Below are positions 43,952 to 54,558 of a stretch of 57,574 nucleotides of DNA, in pieces. A model generated the notes under the pieces. It saw only the letters and a program-made list of their open reading frames with translations, did not search any database and was not told where the DNA came from. Each line of letters starts with the position of its first letter. Position 1 is the stretch's first letter. The position numbers and the translations under genes are program-made. The DNA is from Flavobacterium psychrotolerans (GTDB lineage Bacteria; Bacteroidota; Bacteroidia; Flavobacteriales; Flavobacteriaceae): the NCBI RefSeq assembly GCF_003097635.1, contig NZ_QCZI01000020.1, positions 1-57,574 on the forward strand. The letters run 5' to 3'.

Positions 43952-44833
43952 TTACAATGATTTGTTTTTAGATGAAAAAATAAGTGAAGCTATCAATGGA
44001 TTACTTAATAATAGGTCTTCCATTTCAAAAAAGTTTTCTTCTTCTGTATAATTGTAATCGCTATACCGGTACAATTTCCATCTTTTTCGGTTGTATTCCA
44101 ATGCAGTTAGATTTTCCACCCAATCCCCGGAATTCAAATACATTGTCGATCCGTTTTTATTTTCTTTTCTAATTATTTTGGGTTCATGGATGTGGCCGCA
44201 GATAACATAATCGTATCTTTTTTCGATAGCTAACTCGGTTGCAGTAGTTTCAAAATCAGAAATATGTTTCACCGCTTTTTTAACGCTGGCCTTAATTTTT
44301 TTAGAAAAGGAATAAGGTTCTTTTCCTATTTTTAACAGACACCAGTTAATAAATCGATTGATTAGGATTAAATAGTCATAACCAAAGCCACCTAATTTTG
44401 CAATCCATTTGGCATGTTGGACAGAAGCATCAAAAACATCTCCATGAAAAATCCATGCTTTTTCATCCTCCAATTCTAATACCAATTTGTCTTGTAAAGC
44501 AAAATTTCCCATACTGATATCACTAAATTTCCGAAGCATTTCATCATGATTGCCCGTAATGTAATATACTTTAGTTCCCTTAGTAGCAAAACTTATTATT
44601 TTCTGTACGACTTTTAAATGTGTTTTTGGGAAATAGGATTTTCTAAATTGCCAAATGTCAATGATATCTCCATTCAATACCAAAATTTCAGGTTTAATGG
44701 AAGACAAGTAGTTTAATAATTCTTTTGCATGGCACCCAAAAGTTCCGAGATGGACGTCGGAAATCACAACTAATTTAACTTTACGTTTTTTCAATTTAAA
44801 TAATTTGAAGTTCAACAAATTAATAAAATACAT
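43952..44833 (-). CDS. UDP-2,3-diacylglucosamine diphosphatase-like phosphoesterase
   Basis: This 293-aa calcineurin-type metallophosphoesterase has VISDVHLG, LNGDIIDIW, TGNHDE, HGDVFD and CGHIHEP, the complete dimetal set. The overall pattern resembles LpxH-type enzymes that convert UDP-2,3-diacylglucosamine to lipid X in lipid A synthesis. No other lpx genes are adjacent. The first 15-18 residues (MYFINLLNFKLFKLKK) may be over-extended. Confidence 0.8.
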   Translation of the reverse strand: MYFINLLNFKLFKLKKRKVKLVVISDVHLGTFGCHAKELLNYLSSIKPEILVLNGDIIDIWQFRKSYFPKTHLKVVQKIISFATKGTKVYYITGNHDEMLRKFSDISMGNFALQDKLVLELEDEKAWIFHGDVFDASVQHAKWIAKLGGFGYDYLILINRFINWCLLKIGKEPYSFSKKIKASVKKAVKHISDFETTATELAIEKRYDYVICGHIHEPKIIRKENKNGSTMYLNSGDWVENLTALEYNRKRWKLYRYSDYNYTEEENFFEMEDLLLSNPLIASLIFSSKNKSL

Positions 44834-44932
44834 ATTAACTTAATCTAAACGGAATATTAAGAAATGGTAATAAATTGAGGTGTAGAATTTAATTAACATG
44901 GAATTACTTTATGAACTTTTAAACTTAAATCT

Positions 44933-44940
44933 TACATTTG
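44933..44940 (+). promoter_or_regulatory. -10 box upstream of aroC
   Basis: TACATTTG matches TAnnTTTG and lies 16 bp before the aroC ATG. No clear -35 TTG is visible at the usual spacing. Confidence 0.4.
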
Positions 44941-44956
44941 TTCCAAACTAATAAAA

Positions 44957-46027
44957 ATGGCAGGAAATAGTTACGGAACACTTTTTAAAATTACCACATT
45001 TGGAGAGTCTCATGGTGAAGCTTTAGGCGGAATTATCGATGGTTGTCCCGCAGGGATTGAACTTGATTTAGATGCCATCCAATTTGAAATGTCTCGGAGA
45101 AAGCCAGGACAATCGGCAATCGTAACCCAAAGAAAAGAAAACGACGAAGTACAATTCCTTTCTGGGATTTTTGAAGGCAAAACCACGGGAACTCCAATTG
45201 GATTTATCATCCCAAATACCAATCAAAAATCAGACGATTATTCTCATATAAAAGACACCTACAGACCCAGTCACGCGGATTATGTTTATGAAAAAAAATA
45301 TGGCATCCGAGATTATCGCGGTGGCGGAAGAAGCTCGGCACGTGAAACAGCCAGCAGGGTAGTCGCCGGAGCGGTTGCAAAACAAATGCTAAAGGACATC
45401 AAAATCAATGCTTTTGTATCTTCTGTAGGTGAAATTTTTGTTGATAAACCGTATCAGGAATTGGATTTTTCAAAAATAGAGAACAATCCCATTCGCTGTC
45501 CAGATGAAGCTACGGCAATAGTAATGGAAGAGCATATTCGTGAAATCCGGAAAAATGGCGATACTGTAGGCGGAACCGTTACTTGTGTGATTCAAAATGT
45601 TCCAATTGGATTAGGGGAACCCGTTTTTGATAAATTGCATGCGGAATTGGGTAAAGCCATGCTTTCTATAAATGCCGTAAAAGGTTTTGAATACGGAAGC
45701 GGATTTTGTGGCGCTAAAATGAAAGGAAGCGAACACAATGATTTATATAATCCTGATGGAACAACAAAAACTAATTTATCAGGCGGTATTCAAGGTGGTA
45801 TTAGCAACGGAATGGATATTTATTTTCGAGTTGCATTCAAACCGGTAGCTACATTAATTCAGAAACAGGACGTTTTAGACAATCAGGGAAATATTGTTGA
45901 ATTGACTGGGAAAGGCCGTCATGACCCTTGTGTCGTTCCTCGTGCCGTTCCTATTGTAGAGGCCATGGCCGCCGTTGTTTTGGCCGATTTTTATTTGATA
46001 AATAAAACATATAAAAATTCAATTTAG
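44957..46027 (+). CDS. aroC: Chorismate synthase
   Basis: This 356-aa FMN-dependent enzyme forms chorismate from EPSP, the last common step of aromatic synthesis. Signatures are [40 protein letters not shown] and [20 protein letters not shown]. Full length. It is monocistronic in this window, divergent from the phosphoesterase gene. Confidence 0.97.
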   Translation: MAGNSYGTLFKITTFGESHGEALGGIIDGCPAGIELDLDAIQFEMSRRKPGQSAIVTQRKENDEVQFLSGIFEGKTTGTPIGFIIPNTNQKSDDYSHIKDTYRPSHADYVYEKKYGIRDYRGGGRSSARETASRVVAGAVAKQMLKDIKINAFVSSVGEIFVDKPYQELDFSKIENNPIRCPDEATAIVMEEHIREIRKNGDTVGGTVTCVIQNVPIGLGEPVFDKLHAELGKAMLSINAVKGFEYGSGFCGAKMKGSEHNDLYNPDGTTKTNLSGGIQGGISNGMDIYFRVAFKPVATLIQKQDVLDNQGNIVELTGKGRHDPCVVPRAVPIVEAMAAVVLADFYLINKTYKNSI

Positions 46028-46143
46028 TTTTTTTTACCCTTTTTTGAACAAGTCAAATTTTATTTTTGTTCCCATTTAATTTATACTTAATGAATATAAA
46101 TGTCCTGCGAAGTAATCGGACTTAGAATCAAACAATCTTTTTT

Positions 46144-47400
46144 ATGACATTACCTGAAAATAAAAAGCAATCTTTTTTCTCCAACTTGACTGTGCAAATT
46201 CTTTTTGCGATGTTACTTGGAGCAGCCTTGGGGATTTTTGTCCATAAAAGCTATGATCTCGTGATTGCCGTAGGATTCAGCGACAAAATTAAGATGTTGG
46301 CCACCATATTTATTCGTTTGGTGCAAATGATAATTTCTCCATTGGTTTTTACAACATTGGTTGTAGGAATTGCCAAATTAGGGGATATAAAGGCCGTTGG
46401 AAGAATAGGGGGGAAGGCCTTGGGATGGTTTTTCTCAGCCTCATTTGTTTCATTGCTCATAGGAATGTTCTGGGTAAATGTTTTGCAACCTGGCGTTGGA
46501 TTACAATTGGCAAACGTTGATGTAACAGTAACTTCAGAAGTGCTGGATAAAACACAGAGTTTTTCAGTCCAAAATTTTGTAGAACACATTATTCCTAAAA
46601 GTATTGTCGAGGCAATGGCAATGAATGAAATATTACAAATCGTAATTTTTTCTATTTTCTTCGGATTGGCAGCTGCTTCAATAGGAGAGCATGTAAAACC
46701 AGTTATAAATGCCTTGGACAAAACATCCCATATCATTTTAAAAATGGTAAACTATGTCATGAAATTTGCACCTTTAGGTGTTTTTGGGGCTATTGCAGGG
46801 GTTTTTTCCATTCGGGATTTGAATGATTTATTATTGACCTATGCCAAGTTTTTTGGTTCTTTTTTGGTTGGAATAACAACACTTTGGATTTTTCTTTTAA
46901 TGATAGGGTTTCTTTTTCTTGGCAAAAGAATCATAGCATTATTAAAGCATATCGTAAGTCCCTTAATTATCGCTTTTGGAACAACAAGTTCGGAAGCAGT
47001 TTTTCCTAAATTAACCGAAGAATTAGAGCGTTTTGGAATAAAAGATAAAATAGTATCCTTTATGTTGCCACTTGGTTATTCTTTCAATTTGGACGGCAGT
47101 ATGATGTACATGACTTTTGCCAGTATTTTTATAGCACAAGCCTATGGTATACCTCTTGATTTACCCACACAACTAACAATGTTATTTGTTTTAATGCTTA
47201 CAAGCAAAGGGATTGCAGGAGTGCCAAGAGCGAGTTTAGTGGTTGTGGCTGCCACATGTGGAATGTTTAAAATTCCTATTGAAGGAATTGCTTTGATTCT
47301 TCCAATAGACCATTTTTGCGATATGTTTAGAAGTGCAACCAATGTTTTGGGAAATGCTTTAGCAACATCGGTAGTGGGAAAATGGGAGAAAGAAAGTTAA
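46144..47400 (+). CDS. Dicarboxylate/amino acid:cation symporter (DAACS)
   Basis: This 418-aa GltP/DctA-family protein imports glutamate, aspartate or C4-dicarboxylates with Na+ or H+. Seen are the first reentrant hairpin TTSSEAVFPKL, the cation-binding NLDGSMMYMTFASIFIA, and the second hairpin SKGIAGVPRASLVVVAAT, followed by IDHFCDMFRSATNVLGNA. The C-terminal Asp/Arg pattern (DHFCDMFRSATNV) fits dicarboxylate or acidic amino acid use. It is followed by a bidirectional terminator. Confidence 0.88.
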   Translation: MTLPENKKQSFFSNLTVQILFAMLLGAALGIFVHKSYDLVIAVGFSDKIKMLATIFIRLVQMIISPLVFTTLVVGIAKLGDIKAVGRIGGKALGWFFSASFVSLLIGMFWVNVLQPGVGLQLANVDVTVTSEVLDKTQSFSVQNFVEHIIPKSIVEAMAMNEILQIVIFSIFFGLAAASIGEHVKPVINALDKTSHIILKMVNYVMKFAPLGVFGAIAGVFSIRDLNDLLLTYAKFFGSFLVGITTLWIFLLMIGFLFLGKRIIALLKHIVSPLIIAFGTTSSEAVFPKLTEELERFGIKDKIVSFMLPLGYSFNLDGSMMYMTFASIFIAQAYGIPLDLPTQLTMLFVLMLTSKGIAGVPRASLVVVAATCGMFKIPIEGIALILPIDHFCDMFRSATNVLGNALATSVVGKWEKES

Positions 47401-47450
47401 GTATTTCAAAATTGGAGTAGTAAAATTTGTAAGATTGGATACCTTAAATT

Positions 47451-47478
47451 AAAAAAGATGTCTTTAAACATCTTTTTT
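47451..47478. terminator. Bidirectional terminator
   Basis: AAAAAAGATGT (47451-47461) is an exact inverted repeat of 47468-47478 with a 6-nt loop. It gives A/T-runs in both directions between the convergent symporter and the small hypothetical gene. Confidence 0.85.
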
Positions 47479-47487
47479 AATACAAAT

Positions 47488-47739
47488 TTAATAATATTTA
47501 CTTTCATTAATCCTATGAATTAAATTGTTTCGTTTATCCAAGACGGATTGACAATGCTCTAATTCATTTACAGTTGAAGACATATTTAGAGTAACAGTTA
47601 TTAGCTCTTGTATCAATTCATTATTGCTACGATTGCTTTGCAATTTCTTTCTTATATGATACAATTCATTTTCTAAAACTTCAATAGTTTCTTTTGCATT
47701 TTTCACTTTTTGCACGTAATTCTCATAAGATCGTTCCAT
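47488..47739 (-). CDS. Small coiled-coil hypothetical protein
   Basis: This 83-aa protein consists almost wholly of predicted amphipathic helix (ENYVQKVKNAKETIEVLENEL and a second helix with NELEHCQSVLDKR). It has no signal peptide and no recognised family. Its start is a good ATG and it ends at a shared bidirectional terminator, which supports it as a real monocistronic gene. A regulator or scaffold role cannot be judged. Confidence 0.55.
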   Translation of the reverse strand: MERSYENYVQKVKNAKETIEVLENELYHIRKKLQSNRSNNELIQELITVTLNMSSTVNELEHCQSVLDKRNNLIHRINESKYY

Positions 47740-47860
47740 ATTATATATCGTTTTAGTTAATTAAGAACGTAAAGTTACTATCTTGATTGGGAATGTACAA
47801 TACCTATTTTTAATGGATTTTTCATCACTAAATTTAGTGATGGCAGTTTTTTTAATGATT

Positions 47861-48481
47861 TTATTTATATTGTGTTTGCCATAATTTTAAATTTTGCAAT
47901 TGCTTATCCTGAATTTTAGAAAGCAAAACTAAACCAACAATGGCTCCTATCGTAGCAAATAATATATCCGATTGTGTATCCCAAATATCACCTTGGGTAC
48001 CTAAAAATGCATCTCCATTATCGCCTGTTGCGAGAGACACAAACCATTCAATCCATTCATAAGCCGCACTAATAGCCAAACAAATGGAAACAATAATAAA
48101 ATTAAAAAAACTTTTATTTGCAATTACCTTTTTGCGAATGAACAATTCCCGAATAATCATGGCAGGAACTAAACCCTGTGCAAAATGTCCGACTTTATCA
48201 TAGTTGTTTCTGCTTTGATGGAATATTTCTTTGATATAATCAAATAATGGTACTTTGGCATACGTATAATGTCCTCCAATAAAAAGAATTATACATTGAA
48301 TCAGAATCAAGAAATAAGTAAGGTTTGTGAATCTGAATTTTTTGAAAGTAAATGCCAAAATAATAAGTCCAATTATTGCAGGAATAATTTCTAGGAAACA
48401 AGTAAAACCTTCTTTAGGATTTATTATAGACCAAAGTAAGGTTGCAAAAAAAAGGGATAACATGAGATAGATAGATTTCAT
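47861..48481 (-). CDS. YjdF/DUF2238 membrane protein
   Basis: This protein of about 206 aa has six membrane helices and the family's conserved pieces KVGHFAQGLVPAMIIRE and EWIEWFVSLATGDNGDAFLG-QGDIWDTQSDI. Function of the family is unknown. The ATG at 48481 (MKSIYLML) is preferred because it gives a regular first helix. An in-frame start at 48517 would add 12 residues that resemble leader sequence. Confidence 0.8.
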   Translation of the reverse strand: MKSIYLMLSLFFATLLWSIINPKEGFTCFLEIIPAIIGLIILAFTFKKFRFTNLTYFLILIQCIILFIGGHYTYAKVPLFDYIKEIFHQSRNNYDKVGHFAQGLVPAMIIRELFIRKKVIANKSFFNFIIVSICLAISAAYEWIEWFVSLATGDNGDAFLGTQGDIWDTQSDILFATIGAIVGLVLLSKIQDKQLQNLKLWQTQYK

Positions 48482-48577
48482 TTTTAAGGCTTTAAATTTG
48501 AGTATGATTGCGAGCATTTTCCGCTAAATTATGAATTTGAGTTTACATTAAAAAGATAATGGATTTTTTACAAGCCA

Positions 48578-48611
48578 AAAAGCACCATTATAAAATAATA
48601 ATGGTGCTTTT
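48578..48611. terminator. Terminator after the RND efflux operon
   Basis: AAAAGCACCATTAT (48578-48591) pairs perfectly with 48598-48611 around a 6-nt AT loop. It lies 140 bp past the stop of the outer-membrane factor gene and could also act on the plus strand. Confidence 0.7.
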
Positions 48612-48752
48612 GATCAAACTAACTAATTCAAAAACTATTTTTATTTGCTATCACTTCATGTTCTTTCTGTAGAAATCCCACAAAATAATTGGAAATAATA
48701 TCTAAACATAAATAAGTAAACTAACATTTTTTTATTGTAAATAATTAAGACC

Positions 48753-50183
48753 TTATTTCCAGCCGCCTCCAAGATTTCTGTAAATATGAACTACGGCATT
48801 GAGTTGTTGCTTTTTGGTTTCTACAAGCTCCAATTTGGTCTCCAAAGCGTCACGTTGTGTCATCAATACTTCAAAATAATCAACTCTTGCCGATTTAAAC
48901 AAATCGTTAGAAACTTCGATTGATTTTGTAAGTGCATTAACTTGTTGTGATTTTAGATCGTAGCTTTTTTCTAGGTTGCCAATCATCGATAGTTGATTTG
49001 AAACTTCAAGATAGGCATTCAAAATAGTACGATCATAGTTGTATAATGCCTGGATTTGTCTAGAATTTGCATTCAAAAACTCAGCTTTAATTCCGTTTCG
49101 GTTAATTAGTGGCCCAGCAATATCTCCAGCTAAAGAATAAAGCAATGATTCGGGAAACATTGTCAAATAGGAAGGTTTAAAAGCATTTAATCCAATACTG
49201 GCCGAAATATCAAGTGAGGGATAAAACTCTGCACGTGCTACCTTTATATCTAGTTTTGCAGCAGTTAAATTCAATTCTGCTTGCTTGATATCAGGACGAT
49301 TGGCTAACAATTGCGACGGTATTCCAGAATTGATAGTTGTTGGAAGCAAATTTAAGAAGTCGGTTTTATCACGTTTTATTTCTTGTGGATAACGACCCAA
49401 TAAAAAGTTGATTCTATTCTCGGTTTCCTTAATATTTTGTAGGATATCAAATTCCCTATGCTGTGAAGACAATACTTCTGCTTTGAATTTTTGTATGGCA
49501 AGTTCAGTGGCTTTTGCGGCTTCTTTTTGAACTTTTACAATTTCTAAAGCATTTTTTTGCAACTCAATATTCTGCCTTACAATTTCCAACTGACTGTCAA
49601 GAGAAAGCAATTCGTAATATGAATCGGCAACTTCGGCAACAAGATTCGTAACTACAAAATTTTTGCCTTCAACAGTTGCTAGATACCTGCTAATTGCTGC
49701 CTTTTTAGAGTTCCGCAGTTTTTTCCAAATATCCACTTCCCAATGTGCATAAGTGGCAATCTTATAATCCATTAAAGGATCTGGAAATTCTTTTCCAGGT
49801 GTAATTTCAGTACTTGCATCTCCAGCACCTTGACTGGTATAGCGCCCTACTTTTTCTACTCCAGCACCTGCACCTGGGTCAACGGTTGGTAACAAACGTC
49901 CTTTTCTAATGCGAATATCATTCTTTGCAATTTCTATTTCTTGCAAAGTAATCATCAATTCCTGATTGTTTTTTAAAGCTGTATCAATCAAATCTACTAG
50001 ATTTTTATCTTTGAAGAATTTTTTCCAAGGAATACTTGATATATTGGTAGTATCCTTATTGACATTATACGATTCAGGAATAGGCTTGTTATCTGCCATC
50101 ACGGTTACTGCTGGTGCCTTGCAACTAGCAACAAGTAGACAAATACTTATTGTTAGAACTATTTTATTACATTTAATTTTCAT
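48753..50183 (-). CDS. TolC-like outer-membrane factor of RND efflux
   Basis: This lipoprotein of about 476 aa (lipobox VASC) belongs to the NodT/OprM family and forms the outer-membrane exit duct of the efflux pump. It has two OEP repeats with long helices (EILSSQHREFDIL..., TILNAYLEVSNQLSMI) and ends in YRNLGGGWK. The start at 50183 is chosen because it gives a proper lipoprotein signal. It overlaps the pump gene by 11 bp, implying coupling. A longer frame to 50291 would extend within the pump coding region and is unlikely. Confidence 0.88.
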   Translation of the reverse strand: MKIKCNKIVLTISICLLVASCKAPAVTVMADNKPIPESYNVNKDTTNISSIPWKKFFKDKNLVDLIDTALKNNQELMITLQEIEIAKNDIRIRKGRLLPTVDPGAGAGVEKVGRYTSQGAGDASTEITPGKEFPDPLMDYKIATYAHWEVDIWKKLRNSKKAAISRYLATVEGKNFVVTNLVAEVADSYYELLSLDSQLEIVRQNIELQKNALEIVKVQKEAAKATELAIQKFKAEVLSSQHREFDILQNIKETENRINFLLGRYPQEIKRDKTDFLNLLPTTINSGIPSQLLANRPDIKQAELNLTAAKLDIKVARAEFYPSLDISASIGLNAFKPSYLTMFPESLLYSLAGDIAGPLINRNGIKAEFLNANSRQIQALYNYDRTILNAYLEVSNQLSMIGNLEKSYDLKSQQVNALTKSIEVSNDLFKSARVDYFEVLMTQRDALETKLELVETKKQQLNAVVHIYRNLGGGWK

Positions 50184-53100
50184 AATCAATTTCTTCAGAT
50201 AATGGACCTTCTTTCTCGTTTTTAATAAGTTTGTGTTTACTTGCAATAGTTCCAAAAATGAAATACAAACCAGGAATAAGTAAGACGCCAATAATGGTTC
50301 CTAAAAGCATCCCCCCCAAAGCCGCTGTTCCAATAGTACGATTTCCAATTTTACCAGGACCCGAAGCAAAAACTAATGGAATTAAACCAGCTGTAAAGGC
50401 AAATGAGGTCATTAAAATTGGTCTAAACCTTATTTTTGCACCTTCCATCGCAGCATTAAGAACTGTCATTCCTTCTTCGTGTTTCTGCACGGCAAATTCA
50501 ACGATCAATACAGCATTTTTACCTAACAAACCTATCAACATAATAAAAGCAACTTGGGCATAAATATTGTTTTCTAAACCAGTTAATGACAGTAATAAAA
50601 ACGACCCAAATATACCTGCGGGAAGCGATAGAATAACGGCAAATGGCAAAACAAAACTTTCGTATTGTGCGGCTAAAACAAGATATACAAACAACAAACA
50701 GATAATAAAAATATAAATGGCTTCGTTACCTCGACCTACCTCGTCTTTGGATATTCCAGCCCAATCTATATCATATCCCCTTGGTAACGTTTTTTTGGCA
50801 ACCTCTTGAATGGCTTTAATCGATTCGCCACTACTATAACCAGGGGCTGATTGTCCACTTATCTCAGAAGCGTTGTACATATTATGTCTAGTAATTTCAG
50901 ACAAGCCATATACTTTTTCCATGTGCATAAATGCAGAAAAAGGTACCATTTCGTCACGATTGTTTTTTACATACAATTTTAAAACATCTTCGGGCAAGGC
51001 TCTATATTCTGGTGATGCTTGTACAATTACTTTGTATTGACGGTCGTATTTGATGAAACTAATTTCATAATTACTACCTAATAAAGTTGAAAGTGTATTG
51101 GTTGCATTTTCTATTGTAACGCCTTTTTGTTGTGCCAAATCATTATCTATTCGCATCATAAATTGCGGAAAACTAGCACTATAAAACGTAAATACGGATG
51201 CTAATTCTGGACGTTTGTTAAGCTCTTTGACAAAATCAACACTCACTTCTTCCATCTTTTTATAATCGCCAGATCCTGCTTTGTCAAGCAAACGACATTC
51301 AAAACCACCTGCTGCACCGTACCCAGGAACTGCTGGAGGTTGAAAAAACTCAAGCGTTGCACCAGTAATGTTTTTTGATTTTTCTTCTAACTCTTTCATT
51401 ATTTCATTAGCTGTATGTTTTCTGTCTTCCCAGCTTTTAAGGTTGACCAAACACGTCCCCGAATTGGCTCCTGTTCCTTCGGTTAGCATTTCAAATCCTG
51501 CCAATGATGAAACCGATTTAACACCTTCAATACCTTCTGCAACTTTTTGCAGTTTTGTAGCAATTTCATTAGTACGTTCTAATGTAGAACCCGGAGGTGT
51601 TTGTATAATGGCATAAAACATACCTTGATCTTCATTTGGAATAAAACCTGTAGGAAGTGTGTTGTTTATGAAAAATATTCCGGTACAAAAAGCTATAAAT
51701 AGTCCAAAAGTAACGCTTCTTTTATTGACAATTTTACCAAGTATATTTTGATATTTACCCGTCAGATTGTTGAATTTATGATTAAATCCATCTAGAAAAT
51801 TATTTAAAGGAGTTTTTTTCCTTGCTATGCCATGATTGTTTTTTAGCATCATCGCACAAAGGGCCGGAGTAAGCGTCAATGCAACAACACCAGAAAGAAT
51901 AATAGCAGTTGCCATTGTGATAGAAAACTGACGGTAAAAAATACCAACTGGACCCGACATAAATGCCAACGGAATAAATACGGCTGCCATTAAAAAGGTT
52001 ATCGCAATAATAGCTCCACTGATTTCACCCATTGCTTTACGGGTAGCTTTCATAGGCTTGAGGTGTTCTTCTTCCATCTTGGCATGAACTGCTTCAATAA
52101 CTACAATGGCATCATCAACAACGACACCAATAGCTAATACCAAAGCAAATAGTGTTACAATATTAATGGTAATACCAAAAATTTGCATGAAAGCAAATGT
52201 GCCAATTAGCGAAACAGGTACTGCAATGGCAGGAATAACGGTGGATCGCCAATCACCAAGAAATAAGAAAACGACCAATCCTACTAAAATAAATGCTTCG
52301 ACCAATGTGTGAATTACTTTTTCTATCGAAGCGTCAAGGAATTTAGAAGCGTCATAACTAATTTCATATTCAATTCCTTTTGGGAATGATGTTTTTAATT
52401 CAATTAATTTTGCTTTTACATCTTTAATAACTTGGCTGGCATTACTACCATACGATTGTTTTATTGCTATTGCCGCAGATGGTCTTCCATTCAAACTTGA
52501 ATAAATATCATACATTGAACAACCAAACTCTACTTTAGCTACATCTTTTAGACGAAGAATTTCACCACTAGTGTTGGCTCTAATAACTATATTTTCATAT
52601 TGCGCATTGGTTGTAAATCGACCAGGATATTTCAAAACATATTCGAAAGATTGAGATACTTTTCCGGAACTTTCTCCTGTTTTACCTGGCGAGGCTTCCA
52701 AACTTTGTTGTGACAAGGCTTCCATTACTTCATCGGCAGAAACTTTATACGCCAACATTCTGTCGGGTTTTAACCAAATACGCATTGCATATTCACGATT
52801 ACCAATAATATCAGCATCACCAACACCATTTACACGTTTCAAATCGGAGAGCATATTTATATCAGTGAAGTTATATAAGAACTTCTGATCCATAGTAGGA
52901 TCTTTACTAAATACATTTATGTACATCAAATTACTAGATTCTTCACGAGTAATCTTAACACCTTCACGCACTACAAGTGGTGGTAGTTTATTGATAACGG
53001 ATGCTACTCTGTTTTGGATGTTAATAGCGGCTTGATTGGGGTCAGTTCCTAAGTTAAAAATTACTTGAATTGCAGCTTCACCATCATTACCCGCATCAGA

Positions 53101-53337
53101 AGCGATATATTTCATTCCAGGAACACCATTAATGGCTCTTTCTAGGGGGATAACAACTGCTTTAATCAATAATTCGTTATTCGCACCAGGATATTCAGCT
53201 GTAACATTTACTTTTGGTGGCGAAATCGAGGGCAATTGGGTAACTGGCAAATTAGTCATTGCCAAGACACCAAGCAAAACAATCATCAGTGATATCACGA
53301 TGGATAAAACTGGTCTTTGTATAAATTTACTAAACAT
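50173..53337 (-). CDS. RND multidrug efflux pump, HAE1 family (AcrB/MexB-like)
   Basis: This 1054-aa inner-membrane proton-driven exporter has 12 helices and two large periplasmic loops. Motifs are FIQRPVLSIVISLMIVLLG at the start, the proton-relay Asp pair in LALVLAIGVVVDDAIVVIEAV, FIPLAFMSGPVG, and GLLGKNAVLIVEFA in the second half. It exports drugs, dyes or detergents with the adaptor upstream and the OprM-like protein downstream. No regulator gene of the TetR or AraC type is adjacent. Confidence 0.93.
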   Translation of the reverse strand: MFSKFIQRPVLSIVISLMIVLLGVLAMTNLPVTQLPSISPPKVNVTAEYPGANNELLIKAVVIPLERAINGVPGMKYIASDAGNDGEAAIQVIFNLGTDPNQAAINIQNRVASVINKLPPLVVREGVKITREESSNLMYINVFSKDPTMDQKFLYNFTDINMLSDLKRVNGVGDADIIGNREYAMRIWLKPDRMLAYKVSADEVMEALSQQSLEASPGKTGESSGKVSQSFEYVLKYPGRFTTNAQYENIVIRANTSGEILRLKDVAKVEFGCSMYDIYSSLNGRPSAAIAIKQSYGSNASQVIKDVKAKLIELKTSFPKGIEYEISYDASKFLDASIEKVIHTLVEAFILVGLVVFLFLGDWRSTVIPAIAVPVSLIGTFAFMQIFGITINIVTLFALVLAIGVVVDDAIVVIEAVHAKMEEEHLKPMKATRKAMGEISGAIIAITFLMAAVFIPLAFMSGPVGIFYRQFSITMATAIILSGVVALTLTPALCAMMLKNNHGIARKKTPLNNFLDGFNHKFNNLTGKYQNILGKIVNKRSVTFGLFIAFCTGIFFINNTLPTGFIPNEDQGMFYAIIQTPPGSTLERTNEIATKLQKVAEGIEGVKSVSSLAGFEMLTEGTGANSGTCLVNLKSWEDRKHTANEIMKELEEKSKNITGATLEFFQPPAVPGYGAAGGFECRLLDKAGSGDYKKMEEVSVDFVKELNKRPELASVFTFYSASFPQFMMRIDNDLAQQKGVTIENATNTLSTLLGSNYEISFIKYDRQYKVIVQASPEYRALPEDVLKLYVKNNRDEMVPFSAFMHMEKVYGLSEITRHNMYNASEISGQSAPGYSSGESIKAIQEVAKKTLPRGYDIDWAGISKDEVGRGNEAIYIFIICLLFVYLVLAAQYESFVLPFAVILSLPAGIFGSFLLLSLTGLENNIYAQVAFIMLIGLLGKNAVLIVEFAVQKHEEGMTVLNAAMEGAKIRFRPILMTSFAFTAGLIPLVFASGPGKIGNRTIGTAALGGMLLGTIIGVLLIPGLYFIFGTIASKHKLIKNEKEGPLSEEIDYEN

Positions 53338-53361
53338 TTTTGTATTCTTTAATGATTAAAT

Positions 53362-54444
53362 TTAATTTGCTTGTATTTTCAAATTAGTCAAAACCTCTTG
53401 AGGTTTCAAGTAATCATATTTAATTTTGTCATCATCTTTCGCGTTTTGAACACCTTCAAGCAAAAATTTATCAGTTGCGGAAATGCCACTTTTTACAATA
53501 TATAAATCGGGCAATTCACCAATAACAGTAATTTCTCTTGATTTTATAACATTGTTATTATCGACTACAAAAACATATTTTTTATCTTGTATTTCATAAG
53601 TTGCTTTTTGAGGAATAACTAGTGCATTTTTGATAGGAACAGTCATTAAAACTTTCCCTGTTTCACCATTTTTCAATAATTTATCGGGATTTGGGTAACT
53701 TGCTCTAAAGGCAACATTTCCGGTTTCATTATCGAATTCACTTTCAATAACTTCCACTTTTCCTTTATATTTTAAAGGTTCCCCATTGGCTAAAAGCAAA
53801 CCCACATTGCTGTCGCCACGGTCTTTTACATTGGTTTGATATTCAATGTATTCTGGTTCGGAAACATTAAAATAAGCAAATACTTTACTATTGTCAGAAA
53901 GACTGGTTAGTAATTCGCCTTCATCAATAAGGCTTCCTATTTTTTTCGGGATTCTATCAATAGTTCCTGCAAAAGGCGCTCTTATTTCTGTGAAAGAAAG
54001 ATGAAGTTTTGCCATGGCAACTTCGGCTTTTGCTTGTTCTAGCTTGGCTTGCGCCATAGCTTGTTCATTTTTAGAAACTACATTTTTTTCGACAAGTGTT
54101 TTCGCATTTAGTAATTCAATTTCTGCGGCTTTTGCTTCGGCCTGAGCTTTCATCAACTCTGCTTCATACATTTTTGGCATAATTCGGAATAACAATTGGC
54201 CAGCGTTAACATACTGACCTTCGTCAACATAAATGTCTTGAAGAAATCCTTTTTCTAAGGCTCGAATTTCTATGTTACGAATTGATTTTATCTGAGAAAC
54301 ATATTCTTTCGTAAACGAAGTGTCGATTACCGCAGCATTGGTAACAGTATATTTACCTTCTTCTTCTTTTACTTCTTTTTTACTTGTACAACTTGTTAGG
54401 TACAATAGGGCTATAAAGCCTGTGAATAGGACACTTTTCTTCAT
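53362..54444 (-). CDS. RND efflux periplasmic adaptor (MexA/AcrA-like)
   Basis: This 360-aa membrane fusion lipoprotein (lipobox LTSC) has a lipoyl/barrel-sandwich hybrid (DIYVDEGQYVNAGQLLFRI), an alpha hairpin rich in Ala/Glu/Lys (95-135) and beta-barrel domains (LSFTEIRAPFAGTIDRIPKKIGSLI). It bridges the pump and outer-membrane factor. It is the first efflux gene, 24 bp before the pump. Confidence 0.92.
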   Translation of the reverse strand: MKKSVLFTGFIALLYLTSCTSKKEVKEEEGKYTVTNAAVIDTSFTKEYVSQIKSIRNIEIRALEKGFLQDIYVDEGQYVNAGQLLFRIMPKMYEAELMKAQAEAKAAEIELLNAKTLVEKNVVSKNEQAMAQAKLEQAKAEVAMAKLHLSFTEIRAPFAGTIDRIPKKIGSLIDEGELLTSLSDNSKVFAYFNVSEPEYIEYQTNVKDRGDSNVGLLLANGEPLKYKGKVEVIESEFDNETGNVAFRASYPNPDKLLKNGETGKVLMTVPIKNALVIPQKATYEIQDKKYVFVVDNNNVIKSREITVIGELPDLYIVKSGISATDKFLLEGVQNAKDDDKIKYDYLKPQEVLTNLKIQAN

Positions 54445-54558
54445 GGATTAAAAATTGGAATGATAATGCTTTCTTTGGATTAAAAATTTATTATAGAGTT
54501 AATGTAAATAGCACACCCGTCAACGATAGACATAGGCGTGTCGAAACATTAATTAAAA

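Noticed and set aside
50184..50291. N-terminal extension of the outer-membrane factor
   Set aside because: It would be encoded within the pump gene and would bury the clear lipoprotein signal that starts at 50183.
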